64,000 nucleotides of DNA from JAVBUY01 sp031552735 (GTDB taxonomy: Bacteria > Bacillota > Clostridia > Christensenellales > Aristaeellaceae): NCBI GenBank assembly GCA_031552735.1, contig JAVBMF010000006.1, positions 1-64,000 of the forward strand. The letters run 5' to 3'. The notes beneath the pieces were generated by a model. That model was not told the DNA's origin. It saw nothing but the letters and a program-made list of their open reading frames with translations, and did no database searches. The translations under genes were made by a program, and so were the position numbers. Positions 25,633-33,030 of the stretch are shown here, piece after piece. Position 1 is the first letter of the stretch. Each line of letters opens with the position of its first letter.

Positions 25633-25664
25633 ATTGTATTAAGACAATAACACAATCGTATTGT
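25633..25664. promoter_or_regulatory. probable operator of the GntR/ABC operon
   Basis: The pentamer ATTGT or its complement ACAAT occurs four times as two inverted repeats: ATTGT-6-ACAAT (25633-25648) and ACAAT-3-ATTGT (25652-25664). It lies 18 bases upstream of the regulator start, where a YtrA-type dimer would block transcription. Binding is inferred. Confidence 0.6.
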
Positions 25665-25705
25665 ATAGAACGCGGGAATTTTTGTCAAGCATCAATCTGT
25701 TTTGG

Positions 25706-25734
25706 TTGTCACATCCAATGGATAGTGCTATAAT
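25706..25734 (+). promoter_or_regulatory. sigma-A promoter of the acetyltransferase-like gene
   Basis: TTGTCA, 17 bases, TATAAT, about 50 bases before the start codon; it points away from the GntR operon. Confidence 0.75.
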
Positions 25735-25783
25735 CATAGAATCGTTTCATGAATATTTGCTGCAATCATGCGGGAGTAATGCT

Positions 25784-26908
25784 ATGATTCAAGTTACTCG
25801 TTTGGAACCGACCCGAAAAAACCTGCGCAAATTCATCGAACTGGCGTTTGCGGTCTACAAAGGCGATCCATACTGGGTACCGCCGCTGGTGTTTGACCAG
25901 ATGAATGTGCTGTTGGGCAAACACAACGGCTTGTTCGAGAATGGCCCGCATCAGTTCTTCATGGCCTATGATGATGGCAAGCCTGTCGCGCGTGCTTTGG
26001 CCGGTGTGGACTATAAATTGGTCGAACGCACCGGCGTGAAGGAGGGATACATTTCTCTCTTCGAAAGCTATGACAACCCGGCATACGCGCAGGCAATCTT
26101 TGACGCGGTGTCGGAGTATCTGCGGTCGATGGACATGGACATCGTCATCGGCCCCAATCCGGCAACCTTTGATGATTTCAACAAAGGCATGCTGTATGAG
26201 GGGTTTGATGGGGAGCCGGTGCTGTTTAACGCGTACAACCGGCCCTATTATATTGACCTGTTTGAGCGATATGGCTTCACAAAGTACTGCGATCATTACG
26301 CGTACGACATGACGCTGGAAACCTTTGAGGTGGACAAGATCGCGCCGCTGGTGGACAAGGCGCAGGAACGATTCGGGTTCCGCGTGGAAGAGGTGAATCT
26401 TAAAGGCGATATCATGCCGACGATGAAGGCGATTGCCGAGGTAGTGGCCGATGCGTTCCCCAAGGACTGGAATTTGCTGCCGCCGACCACAGAGGATATC
26501 TACCATGAGTTCCATCAAATGAAAACCTTCATTGATACCCGCTTTGCGCTGCTGGCCTTTGCAGGCGATCGCCCGGTCGGTTTCCTGCTGGCCATACCGG
26601 ACTACAACCAAGTGATCAAGAGAATGGGCGGGCGCTTGACCCCCAAAGGCATCTGGATATTCCTCACCCAGCGCAAGCGCATCAACCGCCTGCGCGCGAC
26701 CATGCAGTTCGTGGTGCCGGACTATCAGAACAAGGCGGTCAATTCCGTGATGTTCTACAAGGCGTTCGTCAACGCAAAGGCAGCCGGATTTGTATCCGCA
26801 GAGTGCTCGACCATTGATGAGAAGAATCCCGCTTCCTATCTCAGCATTGAAAAGGCAGGCGGCAAACGTTACCGTATCTACCGCCAGTATGTGTACAAAC
26901 TGAAGTAA
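25784..26908 (+). CDS. GNAT-like acyltransferase family protein (function unknown)
   Basis: A soluble protein of 374 residues. The N-terminus (RKFIELAFAVYKGDPYWVPPL) and the repeated pattern of beta strands and helices match a group of long proteins that carry a duplicated GNAT fold, for example ISLFESYDNPAYAQ and ALLAFAGDRPVGFLLAIPD. The substrate is unknown. The start ATG 25784 has GGGAG upstream; the longer frame runs back into the promoter and is rejected. It is a single-gene unit with its own promoter and terminator. Confidence 0.7.
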   Translation: MIQVTRLEPTRKNLRKFIELAFAVYKGDPYWVPPLVFDQMNVLLGKHNGLFENGPHQFFMAYDDGKPVARALAGVDYKLVERTGVKEGYISLFESYDNPAYAQAIFDAVSEYLRSMDMDIVIGPNPATFDDFNKGMLYEGFDGEPVLFNAYNRPYYIDLFERYGFTKYCDHYAYDMTLETFEVDKIAPLVDKAQERFGFRVEEVNLKGDIMPTMKAIAEVVADAFPKDWNLLPPTTEDIYHEFHQMKTFIDTRFALLAFAGDRPVGFLLAIPDYNQVIKRMGGRLTPKGIWIFLTQRKRINRLRATMQFVVPDYQNKAVNSVMFYKAFVNAKAAGFVSAECSTIDEKNPASYLSIEKAGGKRYRIYRQYVYKLK

Positions 26909-26936
26909 TATCGTCATGATCTTTTCGTTTTGCAAG

Positions 26937-26957
26937 AAGCTCCGTTGGGAGCTTTTT
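26937..26957 (+). terminator. terminator of the GNAT-like gene
   Basis: The stem aagctcc/ggagctt with a 4-base loop is followed by a T run. Confidence 0.85.
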
Positions 26958-27022
26958 TGTTGCACGCATGGGGCACACGCGCATAACATTTAGCAGGGTT
27001 CCACCCGGAGAGGAGGCCGCCT

Positions 27023-27259
27023 ATGCGATATGACTTCCATCGTCCCGCGCGATTGCCGTCCGAGGCGATCCTGCTGCCCGCGACCGATGAGCGCGCGACG
27101 CGCATCAACATAACCACCCTCACCAGCGCGCTGCGTTATCCGTGGCCGGATACGTCCAACGTGGAGCAACGTCCACTGTGGTGTGATCGGCCAGAGCAGA
27201 AAAAAGAGCGGGGGATTTCGCTGGGGCAGGCGGCGTTGCGGTCGCTGCTGAAAACATAA
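27023..27259 (+). CDS. small hypothetical protein
   Basis: An open frame of 78 residues, MRYDFHRPARLPSEAILLPA, with a strong ribosome site (GAGAGGAGG, seven bases before ATG) and a terminator right after its stop, both of which support a real gene. It is Arg/Pro-rich with no signal peptide or membrane helix. It resembles nothing that I recognise. Confidence 0.55.
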   Translation: MRYDFHRPARLPSEAILLPATDERATRINITTLTSALRYPWPDTSNVEQRPLWCDRPEQKKERGISLGQAALRSLLKT

Positions 27260-27285
27260 AGCACCGGCAATGTGCCGGTGCTTTA
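27258..27285. terminator. bidirectional terminator
   Basis: A perfect repeat aaagcaccggca/tgccggtgcttt with a 3-base loop lies between convergent genes. Confidence 0.85.
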
Positions 27286-27302
27286 GGAAAACCTGCGGTG
27301 AA

Positions 27303-28091
27303 TTACCGAACGAACAGCTGCGTCATGTACACAAAACCGTTTTCATCCAGCGCGATGCCGATGCCAACCTTTGTCCACGCTTGTCCCAGAATGTTGGCGC
27401 GATGGCCAGCACTGGACATGAATGCAGCGTGCGCCTTGGCGACGGTCGCGTGGCGGGCAATGTTCTCGCCCACACCTGTGAAGCGATAGCCGTAGGTGGT
27501 CAGCATTTGCTTGGCGGAGCCATACGTCGGCGATGTATGCGCGAAGTAGCGATTGGTCAGCATATCCTCGGATTTCATGCGGGCCAGCGCGCAAAGCTTC
27601 TCGTCCAGCACCAGCGCGGGCAGCCCCTGACGCTGCCGCTCAATATTCACATAATTCCACGCCTGGGACTCTTGCGCGGAGACAGATCCTATAGTATAAT
27701 GTCCGTCAGTCGTGGGGACGCTGGGCGAGGGATTGCCGTTTCCCGCAGACGAGCCCGAACCGGTGTTGATCACCGAACCGTTGCTGTTGCAGGCCTTGCC
27801 GGGGCAGATGGCGCAAGTGCTGGCCAGACATACGCTGCAACGGTCGCAGCCGCTGGCGCTGCAGCAGGCAGAGCCGTTTTTGCAGGTGGTGTTGCCGGGG
27901 CAATTGCGGTTGACATTGCCCGCATTCTGTGGGCAGGTGTTACCCGAGGAACCGTAGGCATAGTTTCCGTTACTGACGTAGCAGTATGGTGACAGGTTCC
28001 CATATCCACACCCGGCCGCTAAGGCCGAGCCGGCAGTCAGTAGCATACATAGTACGATCGTAAACGCCACAAAAGAATGTTTCCGAGACAT
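27303..28091 (-). CDS. secreted Cys-rich CAP-domain protein (SCP/YkwD type)
   Basis: A protein of 262 residues with a signal peptide (MSRKHSFVAFTIVLCMLLTA, cleaved near AGSALAA). Residues ~25-110 hold 13 cysteines in short spacings such as CPGNTTCKNGSACC and CDRCSVC, suggesting several disulphides. A Ser/Gly/Pro linker leads to a C-terminal CAP domain (~135-262): YVNIERQRQGLPALVLDEKL, YFAHTSP and AFMSSAGHRANIL. CAP domains in sporeformers are often found on the spore or cell surface; their biochemical role is unsettled. GAGGAGG precedes ATG 28091. Confidence 0.85.
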   Translation of the reverse strand: MSRKHSFVAFTIVLCMLLTAGSALAAGCGYGNLSPYCYVSNGNYAYGSSGNTCPQNAGNVNRNCPGNTTCKNGSACCSASGCDRCSVCLASTCAICPGKACNSNGSVINTGSGSSAGNGNPSPSVPTTDGHYTIGSVSAQESQAWNYVNIERQRQGLPALVLDEKLCALARMKSEDMLTNRYFAHTSPTYGSAKQMLTTYGYRFTGVGENIARHATVAKAHAAFMSSAGHRANILGQAWTKVGIGIALDENGFVYMTQLFVR

Positions 28092-28260
28092 GGGGTGTCC
28101 TCCTCTTCGTTGATAGAATCTGTCTTTGCTAAGCATAGGTACCAGTGCGTCCAGATCGTAACGCTTCTGAAACAAAATGGCAATCAAAATGCCAACGAAT
28201 TGACATGGGAATAGATGACAGCGCTAGTGCGTAAATCAAATGACCGTAGGAGGCTTGTGC

Positions 28261-28674
28261 ATGGGATTTGTCAAATGCCCTCGGTGCGACCTGAACTACA
28301 TGCAGGATGGGGAAGCGTATTGTTCGGTGTGCCGTCGCGAAATGAAAGGCGACGCAAAAGACGACCCCTTTGAGATTTGTTCGGTATGCGGTGAAAACCC
28401 GGTGCTTCCGGGCAAGGATCTCTGCCTGTTCTGTCTGAAAGAAATGGGCAAGAGCAATGAAACCGCAGCCAATACCGAAGAAGAAGAGCAGGCGCCGGCC
28501 GATGAATCCGCGCTGGAGCTGGGCACCGCCAGCAATATGGATGAGATCACGCTGGATATCGAGGCCGACATCCCAGCGCCCGAGTTTGGCGAAATCTCTC
28601 GCGAGCTGTCTTTGCAGGAAGCTGCTGAGGAAGAGGAAGCGGGCGAGGACGATGAGGACGAAGAAGAGATGTAG
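28261..28674 (+). CDS. zinc-ribbon protein with acidic tail
   Basis: A protein of 137 residues. Two treble-clef-like Cys clusters lie at the N-terminus: CPRC with CSVC 16 residues on, then CSVC with CLFC, so it likely binds two zinc ions. The second half is very acidic and ends in a run of Glu/Asp. TAGGAGG precedes ATG 28261. The metallophosphoesterase gene follows at 26 bases and is probably co-transcribed. A role in nucleic-acid or protein binding is plausible but not shown. Confidence 0.7.
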   Translation: MGFVKCPRCDLNYMQDGEAYCSVCRREMKGDAKDDPFEICSVCGENPVLPGKDLCLFCLKEMGKSNETAANTEEEEQAPADESALELGTASNMDEITLDIEADIPAPEFGEISRELSLQEAAEEEEAGEDDEDEEEM

Positions 28675-28700
28675 GCCTCGGCTTGCAGCTTGAGGAGAAC

Positions 28701-29399
28701 ATGAGCATATTTGCAATCAGCGATCTGCACCTGCCCGGCGGCGATATAAAGCCGATGGATGTGTTTGGCGCGCAGTGGGAGCGCCACTTTGAGCAGATCA
28801 GCGAGGATTGGCGTGCGCGTGTGACGGAACATGATATTGTGCTGATGCCGGGAGACCTATCCTGGGCGATGCATCTGAACGACGCGCGTCCCGATCTTGC
28901 CGCTATCGGCGCGCTGCCTGGCCGCAAGATTATCCTGCGCGGCAACCACGATTATTGGTGGAGCTCACTGACGCAGGTGCGCACCGCGCTGCCCGATGGG
29001 ATGTACGCGCTGCAAAACGATGCCATCGCGCTGGATGGGCACGTATTCTGCGGCACGCGCGGTTGGAGTTGTCCCGGAGAGTCGCCGCAAACGCAGGAGG
29101 ACGCCAAGATCTATGCGCGCGAAGTGTTGCGGCTGAACATGTCGCTTCAGGCTGCGCGGAGGTTGGCGCCGGACACACCGCCGGTTGTGCTCATGCACTA
29201 CCCGCCGTGCAACGAGCGGCGTGATCCCTCCGGCTTTATGGATGCGCTGAAAGCGCAGCCGGTGGCGGCGGTGGTCTATGGGCATCTACACGGCCCCGGG
29301 TTGCGCCATGCGGTGGAGGGGGAGCACGAGGGTTTGCGCATGTTTCAGGTATCTTGTGATCATTTACAGTTCAAGCTGTTGCGGTTGGACTTGGCATAA
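28701..29399 (+). CDS. metallophosphoesterase
   Basis: A calcineurin-like phosphoesterase of 232 residues. The metal-binding motifs are all present in order: SDLHL (~7-11), PGDLSW, GNHDYWW, then MHYPP and GHLHG. It acts on a phosphoester or phosphodiester; the substrate is unknown. GAGGAG precedes ATG 28701. It lies downstream of the zinc-ribbon gene and ends at a strong terminator. Confidence 0.92.
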   Translation: MSIFAISDLHLPGGDIKPMDVFGAQWERHFEQISEDWRARVTEHDIVLMPGDLSWAMHLNDARPDLAAIGALPGRKIILRGNHDYWWSSLTQVRTALPDGMYALQNDAIALDGHVFCGTRGWSCPGESPQTQEDAKIYAREVLRLNMSLQAARRLAPDTPPVVLMHYPPCNERRDPSGFMDALKAQPVAAVVYGHLHGPGLRHAVEGEHEGLRMFQVSCDHLQFKLLRLDLA

Positions 29400-29420
29400 A
29401 CCACAACGGGGAGTGTTTTG

Positions 29421-29451
29421 GATCAATTCTATGCAGAATTGATCTTTTTTT
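29421..29451 (+). terminator. terminator of the phosphoesterase gene
   Basis: The perfect 10-base stem gatcaattct/agaattgatc is followed by seven T. Confidence 0.92.
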
Positions 29452-29719
29452 ATGCAAAATTTATTGATATGAAACATAACGAAACTTCAGATCATGAAAA
29501 CACTCGATTTATGTCGAAAATGTGACAAACACTACATCTTGTGTTCCCTATTTTGAAAAGCACAACCTGATATGGTTTTGACAAATATAGTAACGAAGCC
29601 AAATTTTCTAGCAATGAACGTATGTTCCCATATACGTTCTTTTTTCACATTCCACGGCAATATGAAGTGAGAAGTAATATCTTGTTCGCATGTTTTCCGC
29701 GATTATTTTCCAAAAACGC
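29452..29719. other. AT-rich intergenic region before mraZ, no gene seen
   Basis: About 270 bases with far lower GC than the surroundings and no credible open frame on either strand. It holds one isolated TTGACA (29578-29583) without a good -10 box and a hairpin with T run at 29616-29645. Confidence 0.6.
29616..29645 (+). terminator. hairpin with T run in the AT-rich region
   Basis: gaacgta/tacgttc with a 10-base loop is followed by six T. It lies upstream of the mraZ promoter and could end a short transcript or read-through from the phosphoesterase gene. Confidence 0.55.
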
Positions 29720-29748
29720 TTGCAATAGGGAGCGAAGTGGTGTATAAA
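29720..29748 (+). promoter_or_regulatory. sigma-A promoter of the mraZ division cluster
   Basis: TTGCAA, 17 bases, TATAAA. Direct repeats AAGTGGT at 29735 and 29755 bracket the -10 box and might be MraZ sites. Confidence 0.65.
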
Positions 29749-29798
29749 GGAGTCAAGTGGTACGAAGTAGAGGCGTTTGGGGAGAAAAAGGGGGTGCG

Positions 29799-30245
29799 GT
29801 GGCGTTGAGTGGCTTCGCAGGTTCGTATGACCACACGATCGACGCAAAAGGCCGCATTATCGTGCCTGTTCCCTTCCGCGAGGAGCTTGGTGAGAACTTC
29901 ACCATCGGCCTGAACGGACAAGCCAACACCATCGCCATCTACCCGCAGGACGCCTGGGAGACTATCAACCAGCGCCTGGACCGCATCAGCGACACCGACG
30001 AACTGGGCAACTTCTATAAGCGTTTCATCCTTGGCAACGCCTTCCCGAACAACACGCTGGACGCACAGGGACGCATCCTGTTGCCCGCCAAGCTGCGCAC
30101 CAAGTTCAATCTGGAGAAGGATGTCGTGCTTACCGGCATGACCCGCTGCATCGAAATCTGGCCGACCGAGGCCTACGAGCAGCAGGAGAGCAGCACCATG
30201 GTCGATATGAAGGCCATCTTGCAGCACATGGAAGAGAAGTACTAA
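29799..30245 (+). CDS. mraZ: transcriptional regulator MraZ
   Basis: A DNA-binding protein of 148 residues with two SpoVT/AbrB-like repeats, each with the DxxGR core: HTIDAKGRIIVPVPFREEL near the N-terminus and TLDAQGRILLPAKLRTKF near residue 85. MraZ forms rings and represses its own division cluster. The start is set to GTG 29799 after AAGGGGG; GTG 29757 lies too close to the promoter to be translated from a normal leader. TTG 29805 is the other option. The gene that normally follows, rsmH, is absent. Confidence 0.92.
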   Translation: MALSGFAGSYDHTIDAKGRIIVPVPFREELGENFTIGLNGQANTIAIYPQDAWETINQRLDRISDTDELGNFYKRFILGNAFPNNTLDAQGRILLPAKLRTKFNLEKDVVLTGMTRCIEIWPTEAYEQQESSTMVDMKAILQHMEEKY

Positions 30246-30290
30246 GTCAAAACCACCCGCGTTCTACGACTGGAAATGGAGGAATACGTT

Positions 30291-30821
30291 ATGTCGTCCG
30301 CACTGTATCGCACTGGCTACACAAACGCATATGCCGTTTCCGGCTCCTCCGCGCTGGCTACGTCGCGGGTGATCCGGGAAACCTCACGCCGTCCCAACGC
30401 TGTGCAGCGCACCGCGCGTCCTGCCGCGCGCCGCGCCCGCCTGCGTCTGCTGCGTCAGGTGCTTGTGCTGTCGATCTGCGCGATGGCGGCTGTGTTTTCC
30501 ATCATGCTCATCAGCCAGAAGGCGCGCGTTACCGCCAACCAGAAGCAGATCGCTATGATGGAGCTGCAAATCAAGCAGGCGCAAGACACCAACACCCGTC
30601 TGGCGCAGGAAATGGTCGCGCTGACCGATGGATTCCAGATCCGCAATTATGCTGTCAATCAGCTGGGCATGGTGCAGCTGACCGACGAACAAACCCGCGT
30701 GATCAGCATGCCCGCCACGCGCGCACAAACCGCGCCAAGTGCGCAGGCAGAAACCGTACGTCAGGATGAAAACGACATCTTCGCGATGTTGGGCAATTTA
30801 TTTAGGAGGATCAAAATCTAA
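30291..30821 (+). CDS. ftsL: FtsL-like septum protein
   Basis: A bitopic membrane protein of 176 residues. A long basic cytoplasmic region (~1-57, many Arg) is followed by one transmembrane helix (~61-80), then a coiled coil (QKQIAMMELQIKQAQDTNTRL) and an external tail. Size, topology and position between mraZ and the transpeptidase gene identify it as the FtsL of the DivIB-DivIC-FtsL complex; sequence alone is weakly conserved in this family. GGAGG lies eight bases before ATG 30291. Confidence 0.75.
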   Translation: MSSALYRTGYTNAYAVSGSSALATSRVIRETSRRPNAVQRTARPAARRARLRLLRQVLVLSICAMAAVFSIMLISQKARVTANQKQIAMMELQIKQAQDTNTRLAQEMVALTDGFQIRNYAVNQLGMVQLTDEQTRVISMPATRAQTAPSAQAETVRQDENDIFAMLGNLFRRIKI

Positions 30822-30842
30822 CAGGATCAAGGAGGGCTAACC

Positions 30843-32972
30843 TTGCCTTCACCAGGGATGATTGTACGAAAGCGTCTGATCTGGATGATGAGTGGGTTCG
30901 GCCTTCTTTTTCTGCTTTTGGTGGGACGGTTGTTCAGCCTGCAGGTTCTGCAGGCTGAAACGTTGTCCCGTATTGGCGTTCAGCAATGGACGCGCAGTGG
31001 CACTGTCACCGCGCAGCGCGGGGGCATCTACGACCGCAACGGTACGTTGCTTGTGCAGAGCACGACGGCCTATATCGTCTGCGTCAATCCGCGACAGGTA
31101 AAGAATGTGGAGGGTTTGGCGCGCGCGGTGTCCGATCTGCTGGATTTGGACATGGACACCGTGCGACAGAAGGCGTCGGATACCGGGAAATCATCGCTGA
31201 TACTCAAGCGGCAGGTGCCACGCGAGAAGGTGGACGAGCTGCGCACACTGCGCGAGCGATCGCCCTATAAGGAAGATCAGTCGCTGGAAGGGCTGACATT
31301 CGACGAGGACACGCGCCGCTGGTATCCGTATGGCGCACTGTTGGTGCAAGCGCTGGGCCTGACCAATGTGGACAGCGTCGGTCAATCGGGGCTGGAGCAG
31401 CAGTACGAGGAATATCTGGCGGGCAGAGCAGGCAAAATCGTGGGAGAGGTTGACGCGAAAGCGCGCGCCTTGCCCGATGGGCGCAGCGAATATATTGCGC
31501 CGGTCGCCGGAGACAACCTGGTGCTTACCATCGACCAGCGCATCCAGAGCTTCGTGGAGAAAGCGCTGCGGCAATGCCTGGAGGTCAACAAGGCACTGCG
31601 CGTGCAGGCCATCGTGATGGATGTGAACACCGGCGAGATTCTGGCGATGAGCACCAAGCCAGATTATGACCCCAACGATCCGCCTCGCAGCGACTTGGAT
31701 ACCCTGCGCGAGCGCATGCGCATCGGCAATATCAGCGATGTGTACGAGCCGGGTTCGACCTTCAAGATACTGACCACTGCCGCCGCGCTGGACGCGGGCG
31801 TGACCACGCCGGACGACCGATTCTATTGCTCCGGCAAGGTGAAGGTGGATGGCGACACGATCCGCTGCTGGGGCGCGGCGCACAAGGCCGAGAGCATGAC
31901 GGAGGGGCTGCAAAACTCCTGCAACCCGGTGTTTGTGGAGCTGGGGCTCCGTCTGGGTACCGAGCGGTTCTATCAGTATCTGCGCGCGTTTGGTTTGGGC
32001 GTGCCATCTGGCATCGACCTGCCGGGAGAAACGGGCGGCATACTTATTGGCCAGCGATACGTGAAGAACGTGGATCTGGCGCGCATTGGGTTTGGGCAGA
32101 GCGTGGCGGTGACACCGCTGCAACTGATCACCGCCGCCTGCGCGGCGATCAATGGCGGCAAGCTGATGCGGCCATACATGGTCAAAGAAGTACGCGCGGG
32201 GGACGGTACGGTGCTGGAGCGCACACAGCCGCGTGTGGTGTCCACGCCGATCAAGCCGGAGACATCGGCGACCGTGCGCAACATGCTGGAGAGTGTCGTC
32301 GCAGAGGGCGGCGGGCGCAACGCCGCTGTGACCGGCTATCGCATTGGCGGCAAGACCGGCACCGCGCAGGTCTACAAGGAAGGCAAAATCGTGCGCAATG
32401 TGCACATCGGTTCGTTTCTGGGCTTTGCGCCCGCGGACAATCCAAAGTTCGCGGTGCTGGTGGTAGTCGATGAAGCGGGGATACAGCCCGACTATGGCAG
32501 CACAACAGCCGCGCCGTATGCCAAACAAATCTTTGAGGACACACTGGCATACATGGGCGTCGCGGCGCAGACCGCGCCCGGCGCGACGCAGAAACCGGAT
32601 GTCGCCGTACCCGATGTGCGCGGAAAGACGGTAGGCGACGCCGCACAGGCGCTCAAGCAGCTAGGATTGACCTATCTGGTGGATGGCGAGCAGCAGACCG
32701 TGCGGGATCAACTGCCGCCGCCCGGCGCGATCATGGCTGCCGGATCGCTGATCATGCTGTACGTGAATGACCGACAACCACCGGCCACCGAGGATTTTCT
32801 GTCTGTGCCAGACGTGCGCGGTATGACCATTGTGGAAGCAAATCGCGCGCTTAGGGCACGCGGGTTTACGATGCGCATTGAAGGGTCTGGTTTCGCGATA
32901 CACCAAAAACCGGCAGCGGGAGAATTTGCGCCGCCGGATACAATAGTTGAAGTATCTTTTCTGGTAGAATAG
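30843..32972 (+). CDS. penicillin-binding transpeptidase with two PASTA domains (FtsI/SpoVD type)
   Basis: A class B penicillin-binding protein of 709 residues. An N-terminal membrane helix (~12-34) precedes a dimerisation domain, then the transpeptidase domain with the active-site Ser305 in STFK, SCN at 359-361 and KTGT near 500. Two PASTA repeats follow (VPDVRGKTVGDAAQAL, VPDVRGMTIVEANRAL). It cross-links septal peptidoglycan; PASTA domains are found both in division PBPs and in sporulation SpoVD, and only one copy is present here, so either role or both is possible. Start TTG 30843 is six bases after GGAGGG. Confidence 0.92.
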   Translation: MPSPGMIVRKRLIWMMSGFGLLFLLLVGRLFSLQVLQAETLSRIGVQQWTRSGTVTAQRGGIYDRNGTLLVQSTTAYIVCVNPRQVKNVEGLARAVSDLLDLDMDTVRQKASDTGKSSLILKRQVPREKVDELRTLRERSPYKEDQSLEGLTFDEDTRRWYPYGALLVQALGLTNVDSVGQSGLEQQYEEYLAGRAGKIVGEVDAKARALPDGRSEYIAPVAGDNLVLTIDQRIQSFVEKALRQCLEVNKALRVQAIVMDVNTGEILAMSTKPDYDPNDPPRSDLDTLRERMRIGNISDVYEPGSTFKILTTAAALDAGVTTPDDRFYCSGKVKVDGDTIRCWGAAHKAESMTEGLQNSCNPVFVELGLRLGTERFYQYLRAFGLGVPSGIDLPGETGGILIGQRYVKNVDLARIGFGQSVAVTPLQLITAACAAINGGKLMRPYMVKEVRAGDGTVLERTQPRVVSTPIKPETSATVRNMLESVVAEGGGRNAAVTGYRIGGKTGTAQVYKEGKIVRNVHIGSFLGFAPADNPKFAVLVVVDEAGIQPDYGSTTAAPYAKQIFEDTLAYMGVAAQTAPGATQKPDVAVPDVRGKTVGDAAQALKQLGLTYLVDGEQQTVRDQLPPPGAIMAAGSLIMLYVNDRQPPATEDFLSVPDVRGMTIVEANRALRARGFTMRIEGSGFAIHQKPAAGEFAPPDTIVEVSFLVE

Positions 32973-33030
32973 TGGTATACTATCAGTTGTGGCTTAAAGA
33001 GTCTTGTATACACTCCAAGGGGGTTTGGAC

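Noticed and set aside
25766..26989. Minus-strand open frame of 407 codons antisense to the GNAT-like gene
   Set aside because: It runs through the terminator of the plus-strand gene and has no family resemblance.
31191..32528. Minus-strand open frame of 445 codons antisense to the PASTA transpeptidase
   Set aside because: Shadow of a gene with intact active-site motifs.
32950..33000. Promoter before murE (TATACT at 32976 region)
   Set aside because: A -10-like TATACT inside a small palindrome exists, but no -35 box with usual spacing; the gene can be read from the upstream operon.
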